Shown here: positions 19,869 through 24,176 of the stretch, piece by piece
Layout: each line of letters begins with the position of its first letter
Numbering within the stretch: the first letter of the stretch is position 1
Assembly (NCBI RefSeq): GCF_000330505.1
Contig: NW_004440248.1
Location: 49,815 to 73,990, forward strand
DNA: 24,176 nucleotides
From: Entamoeba invadens IP1
Lineage: Eukaryota > Evosea > Mastigamoebida > Endamoebidae
Direction of reading: 5' to 3'
Notes under the pieces: model-generated
The model's database searches: none
What the model saw: the letters and a program-made list of their open reading frames with translations, nothing else
Told to the model about the DNA's origin: nothing
Translations under genes and position numbers: made by a program

Positions 19869-20017
19869 CATTTTAATTAAAAACAAACATGTGGTTTTCT
19901 ACTCTGGACAAAAGAAAATGAAATAAAGAATTTTAAAAAACACTAAAAACAAAAAAAATAAAGCAAACAATTAATAATTTTGTGTTATGACAATCTAGTC
20001 ATTATAGTGAAAATATA

Positions 20018-20031
20018 ATCGATATATCGAT
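20018..20031. repeat. Perfect 14-bp palindrome ATCGATATATCGAT
   Basis: Self-complementary without a spacer, followed by a further GATATT. It could be a protein-binding site but lies about 480 bp from the nearest candidate gene. Confidence 0.3.
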
Positions 20032-20513
20032 ATTAAGCGATACTTTTGCGCCTTTTTTAATTATTATAAATGAAGACTCGACTTCAAAAATTTTATTCAA
20101 TTATTTTATCATATTTTTATAATAAAATGCATTTTGGGGATTACTCGCGTGTTTTTCTGGAACAAAAATCCCGTTATTTCAAATTTTATAAAGGGGTGGA
20201 AAAAACCGCTTTTAATAATTTTTGGTGAATAATGGTAATGTGTTTTCTGAATGTTATTTGATTTTATTTTTTTATTTAAACAAAAATAAAAAAACATCAT
20301 TTTCATTTTGCCTGAGCATTTTTTTGAAGTGTTTAGAAGAAGGCAGTTAAAGTCGATTTATATTACGGTTAATAGTTGAGTTATTACAGAATTTATTTTA
20401 AAGAAAATGGGATATTGCTAACATTATAGAGACATTTAACAAAAAATACATTTGTTTTCAAATAAAAAAATAAACGTTTAGTTTGATAATTTTAATCAAT
20501 AAATAGAACAAGA

Positions 20514-20618
20514 ATGAATGTCGGCTTGTTTATTATCGGCTTGTTCCTTATCTTCACTATAGCATTAATCATTTTTTTCAATGTGTTGCTGTCTAATAAA
20601 CAAACAAAAAATGGTTAA
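20514..20618 (+). CDS. Candidate 34-residue single-pass membrane microprotein
   Basis: ATG 20514-20516 to TAA 20616-20618. The product starts MNVGLFIIGLFLIFTIALII, continues hydrophobic to about residue 27, and ends SNKQTKNG, so it is one transmembrane helix with a short positive tail. The stretch has more G+C (repeated GGCTTGTT) than the DNA around it, and the bases before the ATG (AGAACAAG) look like a short A-rich leader. Size and topology recall small ER membrane subunits such as Ost4 of oligosaccharyltransferase (36-37 residues), but I see no residue pattern that proves this. A chance frame is possible, because T-rich DNA yields hydrophobic peptides, though the Gly, Val and Thr content and the clean tail speak against it. 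Confidence 0.4.
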   Translation: MNVGLFIIGLFLIFTIALIIFFNVLLSNKQTKNG

Positions 20619-20803
20619 CTTAGCATTAAACGTAATAATTTGTTATTTACACTTTAAAAGTTCTCTTTTATACCCTTCTCTATTTTTTGATTATTAGAAC
20701 TTTAAAAATTTATATTTTACAGATTTTTATTGCGATAAAACGCTTTAATAAAAAAATAGAAAATTTAATTAAAAAAATTAAAAAAATAAAACCAAGTTAT
20801 TAT

Positions 20804-21235
20804 TTATTTTAGAAGTTTCTTTTCATTTGAAATTTTGTTCTTTTCATCCTTTTTGATTTTCATAAATTTTTCAACACCGAGCCTGTGCTCTCTGTCAGTA
20901 AAAATTTCAATGGAAACTCTAACATTTTGGGTTTCTTTTCTTTTTGGATCCTTACCAAGAAAAGAGCAAACCTCTCTGGCATAAGACATGTCAACTTTTG
21001 CAATACCTTTAAGAAGGTCTACAGTGTTGAAGTTGGGGTTGACACGTCTCATATTTTCCAACTCTTCTTTAGATGGGTGTAGAACCACATAAAGTATACC
21101 AACCTGTTTGAAAGCGCTGGTCATCGTGTCGCCATCAGACACTACTTTTCATGAGTAAACAAGCTGCCCAATTTTGTCTTCCTCTGAGAGCTTTGCAATT
21201 GTTTTCAACGCATTTTTGAACTCGGGTGAGTTCAT
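20804..21235 (-). pseudogene. Unrecognised protein gene with one in-frame stop
   Basis: Read on the minus strand from ATG 21233-21235 (MNSPEFKNALKTIAKLSEED) to TAA 20804-20806, about 143 codons. The frame is broken once by TGA at 21149-21151 (LVYS*KVVSDGD). On both sides the sequence is convincingly protein-like: TAFKQVGILYVV-type hydrophobic strands, then ELENMRRVNPNF, YAREVCSFLGKDPK and a Lys-rich tail (KKDEKNKISNEKK). The codon content is clearly better than the spacer. No domain is recognised. No Entamoeba-type intron would remove the stop. It is either a recent pseudogene or, less likely, two ORFs. A downstream start at SDGDTM is possible. It diverges from the ORF at 21309-21692 across a 16-bp palindrome. 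Confidence 0.55.
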
Positions 21236-21280
21236 TTTGAGAAATTTCCTGTTTCTTTGGATTTTTTCGTCACACTTTTC

Positions 21281-21319
21281 ATTTTCTTTTTCACATAATG
21301 AAAATGTGAAAAAGAAAAT
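21281..21319. repeat. Perfect 16-bp inverted repeat between divergent ORFs
   Basis: ATTTTCTTTTTCACAT (21281-21296) and ATGTGAAAAAGAAAAT (21304-21319) around a 7-base loop. It lies between the minus-strand and plus-strand ORFs and could be a shared promoter element, the scar of an inversion, or the paired ends of a tiny insertion. Confidence 0.6.
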
Positions 21320-21692
21320 TTTGGTTATCACTCCTACTTTTTATGGTTTTCGTAATTTCAATGTGAACTATAGTCGCTCTGAGATGTGTGATAACCCATC
21401 TGATCCTTATGTTTTGAATGGTATTCATGATCCCGATATTTTATTAAATCTTAGAGAAATGCTTAAGAAGCATGGTTCTTTACCAGAAGTTATAAAAATT
21501 ACTATATGGCCTCTTGATTCTGTGTTTGAAGTGTTTGAAAATGAATACACTGAAAATGGGACATATACTATTCTTCCGATTCTTTCTACTCCTTATAATG
21601 CGTTAACTAATCCCAGAATAGATCGTGGATATTCTTGGGGTACTATAAAAATTGATGTTCCACAGAAAGAGGAAGTTGAGTTTTTACTTTGA
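21309..21692 (+). CDS. Unrecognised protein, 5' end uncertain
   Basis: A coding-like frame begins about KKKILVITPTFYGF and ends EEVEFLL* at TGA 21690-21692, about 127 residues. It has balanced composition and typical motifs of real protein (NGIHDPDILLNLREMLKKHG, VIKITIWPLD, NRGYSW-like RGYSWGTIKIDV). The first in-frame ATG is at 21384-21386 (MCDNPSDPY), giving 102 residues, but the coding character starts earlier. The ATG at 21299-21301 is in another frame and stops at once. It may therefore be 5'-truncated, have lost its start by a frameshift, or have an upstream exon. No domain recognised. Its last codons, TTA-CTT-TGA, lie inside the left arm of the foldback element. Confidence 0.5.
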   Translation, partial: KKKILVITPTFYGFRNFNVNYSRSEMCDNPSDPYVLNGIHDPDILLNLREMLKKHGSLPEVIKITIWPLDSVFEVFENEYTENGTYTILPILSTPYNALTNPRIDRGYSWGTIKIDVPQKEEVEFLL

Positions 21693-22161
21693 AAACTAAA
21701 CAGAAATTATTTTCACTTCCGCGTTTTCTATAATTTCGATCTTAGTGAATTTAGTTGATTTTTTCTAGTTTTTTAAAGGTTTTTTTTATTTTTATATTGA
21801 AAAAAAGTTAAAATAAAAGTGTATACTATTATATTAACATCAAATATATTTCATTTTATATGTTAGTTGTATCCAATATCAATACTTTAATGTTGTTACA
21901 ATCTATATACCATTAATTTACATAAACTGGAAACCATAAATTGGTATTACCATTTAAATACAACCCTAATAATCCCATTGTTTAAAACAAAAACATCGTA
22001 TTATTTTGTTTTTGTAGAATTTACTACCACTTTATCTTTAAAGTTTTTTCAATATAAAATAAAAAAACCTTTAAAATCAAAAAAATCAACTAAATTCACT
22101 AAGATCGAGGATATAGAAAACGCGGAAGTAAAAATAATTTTTGCTTTGTTTTCAAAGTAAA
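21683..22161. mobile_element. Foldback/MITE-like element, arms of about 135 bp
   Basis: The left arm (21683-21821) and the reverse complement of the right arm (22028-22161) align along their whole length with small gaps and scattered mismatches. Perfect blocks include TTTACTTTGAAAAC, ACTTCCGCGTTTTCTAT and TCTTAGTGAATTTAGTTGAT. The arms enclose a unique A/T-rich centre of about 206 bp. The outer ends start TTTACTTTG on both sides. No clean target duplication is seen. There is no coding capacity. It lies exactly between two convergent ORFs and overlaps the last two codons and stop of each. It may be a long-TIR MITE, or an inverted duplication of the 3' flank of the Tc1 copy. Confidence 0.8.
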
Positions 22162-23148
22162 TATCCAATAAATTGTATACAATTTTCGATACACAATGCA
22201 AACCTTTTTTGTGTAGAATCAATCAAATTGTTGATTTCTTCCATGGAAATCAAATCCCATACAGCAAATAATTCCTTTTCCAACTCTTTTACATTTTGAA
22301 ACGAGCTCTTTTTAATCTTAGACGCTTCTCCATGATGCTCCATAAATTTTCAATTGGATTAAGATCAGGAAAATATGGTGGCCAGTTTTTGACTACTTTA
22401 ACACCATTTACTTCAAACCAATACATCGTGTTTTTGCAGTGTGGCATGTAGCCCCGTCCTGCATAAAGTAGAATCTTTTTCCGTAAACTTTTTTGGCATC
22501 TACAAAAACTTCATTTTCTTTTAACATTTTAACATAACCATCTTTATTCATGAAACTTTGACAAATAGATAGTTTCGTTTTAAAATTTTTCCCTATGCCT
22601 CCCCACACCATTGTAGACACATTGTATTTAGAACAATCCACGAAAGATCCTTCTGTATACTCCCCCCTTTTTCCTCAAAATACAACGGCCATCAGATAGC
22701 AAGCAAAAGCGGCTTACATCAGAGTATATTGAATTGTTCATCCATTTATTTAATGCATACACTTTCGAGCGTTTTTCTGTCTGTTTCTTACAAAATTCAA
22801 GTCTCTTTTAAAGTGAATTGGGTTCATGCTCGGTCTTTGGATTTGTTTGGTATAAATGAATCCTTCTTCGTGTCTGATTCTGTTGACCGTTGATGCACTA
22901 CCTTTTATTTCTTTTTGAATAATTTTTGAAGAAGAAAAAATATCTTTTGATGTCAATTCGACTACTTTCATTGTGAATTCTTTGTCATGTTTTATTTTTC
23001 TTCCTTTCTTTTTTAAAACAATTGGCTTATCTTCTTTTAAGTCTTTTGTTGTGGAAATGTCGCGAAAAGACATCGAAAACAACTTTTGGATATTTTTATA
23101 AGTCATTCCTTTTGTTAAAGCAATTCTCACGCCTTTAATTTTAACCAT
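22152..23148 (-). pseudogene. Tc1/mariner-type transposase pseudogene (DD34E-like)
   Basis: Minus strand, ATG at 23146-23148. The first 132 codons form a helix-turn-helix DNA-binding region (ALTKGMTYKNIQKLF; STVNRIRHEEGF), ending RPSMNPIHFKRDLNFV before a frameshift near 22790. Across frames the catalytic core is complete: D in IYSDVSRFCL (about 22715), D in FYFMQDGATCHTAK (about 22450), and E in WPPYFPDLNPIENLW (about 22360), about 34 residues after the second D. Further shifts fall at a G6 run near 22668, at A5 near 22428 and near 22330. The C-terminus FIGYLL* ends at 22152-22154. The length of about 330 residues is normal for the family. All catalytic residues remain, so the copy decayed fairly recently. 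Clear terminal inverted repeats could not be found. Confidence 0.88.
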
Positions 23149-23399
23149 GCGATTTTTCGTAGAATCGGACAGTTTATCTGGTACATTTATTATTGTTTGT
23201 TTTTTAAACCCTAGTTAATACACTATTATATATTTGTCTAATAAAACGCGGCTTATCTTGTTAAAAATTAATTTTGAAGTATTTTTACTCAAGACATTGG
23301 GGAATTTTTCATATTAAAATATTGTTTTTTGTTAAGGTATTATATAATTATAATAAATTTAATTATAATATAGTTTACTACCATGTTATGAATTACAGT
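23149..23399. other. Spacer upstream of Tc1-like copy
   Basis: A/T-rich, about 250 bp. AAACCCTAGTTAATACA near 23206 partly resembles CAACCCTAATAATCCC at 21961, but in direct and not inverted orientation, so it is not accepted as a transposon end. No gene is seen. Confidence 0.4.
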
Positions 23400-24030
23400 T
23401 TATACATACGTACACATGCAAGTTCTATCTATGTGATTTTTCATTACAGCACGATGACCACATGCGGTCAGTATATTTGTGTTGTCATTTAACGATCCCT
23501 GAATTTCAAATAGAATTGAGTCCGAGTAATCTTCGTACATCACAATGATGTTATTTATTATCAAAAAATTTTTAAATGTGTAATTGGCAATCGAATTGAT
23601 TACCAATTTTTTGACAATACAATTGATTTCAAATACAAGACTTTTGTTCTGTTGATACTCCAGTTTTTCAATATATATTACATTTAACGAAGACTTAAAT
23701 ATATACGTCTGGTAATTCGAAACAAGAGGAGTATACCATTTGTTTATAAATACATTAACTTCAGTGTTATTGTTGTTGTCCTTTGTAAGTTTTGTTAAGT
23801 CCAAGTCGAAGTACGATGAGTTAAATCGACAATCACTGATATTGAAAGAAGTATAGTCGTATTTGATGTGATTTGTATTTTGTGTACACCCACACAGAGT
23901 ATTTTCATTGATTAATTTACCAAGTTTTCATCACAACTTGTTGTTAGCATAAAGAATCTTTTAAGTGCATTTTTACATAGTGTGGCATTTTGGTACTTTT
24001 TTACTCGAAGAAAAAAATCGGCAAATATAT
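23400..24030 (-). pseudogene. Broken Cys-containing gene, possible Entamoeba surface protein
   Basis: On the minus strand a frame is readable from about 24030 (IFADFFLRVKKYQNATLCKN, then SCDENLVN), is broken by a TAA near 23914, and continues after a one-base shift as NTLCGCTQN, NISDCRFNSSYFDLDL and a 134-residue run to TAA 23400-23402 (ending DRTCMCTYV). It has several Cys, many N-x-S/T sites and alternating hydrophobic strands (IYIEKLEY, LVINSIANYTF). That fits an extracellular ectodomain of the type found in Entamoeba surface proteins or transmembrane kinases. No kinase or membrane anchor follows the stop, so the piece is truncated or decayed. The N-terminus and any signal peptide are not seen; an (AT)8 run lies where they would be. 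The family assignment is a guess. Confidence 0.45.
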
Positions 24031-24040
24031 ATATATATAT
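24025..24040. repeat. (AT)8 microsatellite
   Basis: Sixteen bases of alternating AT. It lies at the point where coding similarity of the broken minus-strand gene fades out. Confidence 0.8.
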
Positions 24041-24176
24041 TTATAACTCCCCAGAAGTTTTGTTATTAATAGATATGAAGAAACTATATTTATTGATTGT
24101 TACCTCTCCACATTTATAATTAAATAAAGTTCGTTTTAAATAAATAACATTTAAACAATATTGTTATTTATTAGAT
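24041..24176. other. A/T-rich end of window
   Basis: No frame or repeat of note; probably upstream flank of the broken gene on the minus strand. Confidence 0.4.

Larger units (their letters stand above)
19366..20513. other. A/T-rich intergenic region, about 1.1 kb
   Basis: No convincing gene; a minus-strand frame at 20109-20306 is A/T-rich and featureless. It contains an 82-base stretch with no G or C (19787-19868) and the perfect 14-bp palindrome ATCGATATATCGAT (20018-20031). Confidence 0.5.

Noticed and set aside
11085..20215. Weak likeness between the patch near 11140 (ATAAAGGGGCAGAAAAAA) and 20190 (ATAAAGGGGTGGAAAAAA)
   Set aside because: Only about 18 bases with mismatches and no extension on either side; not enough to call a repeat.
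20109..20306. 65-codon minus-strand frame
   Set aside because: Composition is typical of spacer (Lys, Ile, Phe, Asn), with no motif and no neighbours supporting a gene.
21961..23225. Possible terminal inverted repeats of the Tc1-like copy (CAACCCTAAT at 21961 and AAACCCTAGTTAAT near 23206)
   Set aside because: The two strings are in direct orientation, not inverted, and match poorly, so they cannot be the two ends of one element.
1..24176. tRNA, rRNA or CRISPR features
   Set aside because: No tRNA-like cloverleaf with A and B boxes, no rRNA-like sequence and no regularly spaced repeats were seen on either strand. Entamoeba tRNA arrays would be obvious as tandem units.

Overview
The window looks like a nuclear contig from an Entamoeba-type amoeba, most likely Entamoeba invadens. 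The reasons are the very A+T-rich spacers, compact genes with no obvious introns and very short untranslated regions, a TLDc-domain gene, an Igl-like CXXC-repeat surface protein, a myosin II heavy-chain copy, and Mutator, hAT, Tc1/mariner and pogo-like DNA transposons close together. That transposon mix is known from reptilian and free-living Entamoeba more than from E. histolytica. The species call is an inference, because no rRNA or tRNA gene is present to confirm it.

Layout, left to right. Bases 1-123 hold a possible 3' gene end. A pogo/Tigger-like MITE lies at 435-642. An intact TLDc-domain gene (742-1701, +) follows, then a short coding relic (1902-2063) and about 2 kb of A/T-rich DNA. 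A 5'-truncated myosin II heavy-chain pseudogene with many stops and frameshifts fills 4062-7950 (-). A MULE (Mutator-like element) occupies 8139-11019. It has 187-bp terminal inverted repeats that differ at one position and a perfect 10-bp target duplication, so it is a young insertion. Its transposase core is intact, but the SWIM finger and the CCHC zinc knuckle lie in shifted frames downstream. A decayed hAT element (11507-14036) comes next, then 2 kb of spacer.

The largest intact gene (16114-19365, +) encodes a 1083-residue secreted CXXC-rich protein with a GPI-type tail. It resembles the intermediate subunit (Igl) of the Gal/GalNAc lectin. To its right are a 34-residue membrane microprotein candidate, a divergent pair of unrecognised ORFs around a 16-bp perfect palindrome, a 479-bp foldback element, a broken Tc1/mariner transposase and a broken Cys-containing gene of surface-protein type.

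Functionally there is no operon or joint pathway. Two or three host genes (TLDc, Igl-like, perhaps the microprotein) sit among transposon remains and pseudogenes. The long TLDc and Igl-like frames are unbroken, so the many breaks elsewhere are more likely real decay than poor sequence. Two breaks fall in 8-base homopolymers (T8 in the MULE, A8 in the hAT) and deserve separate checking. I found no clearly new biological system. The best leads are the possible frameshift at the MULE T8-TGA, the foldback element that shares its last codons with both flanking genes, and the microprotein.
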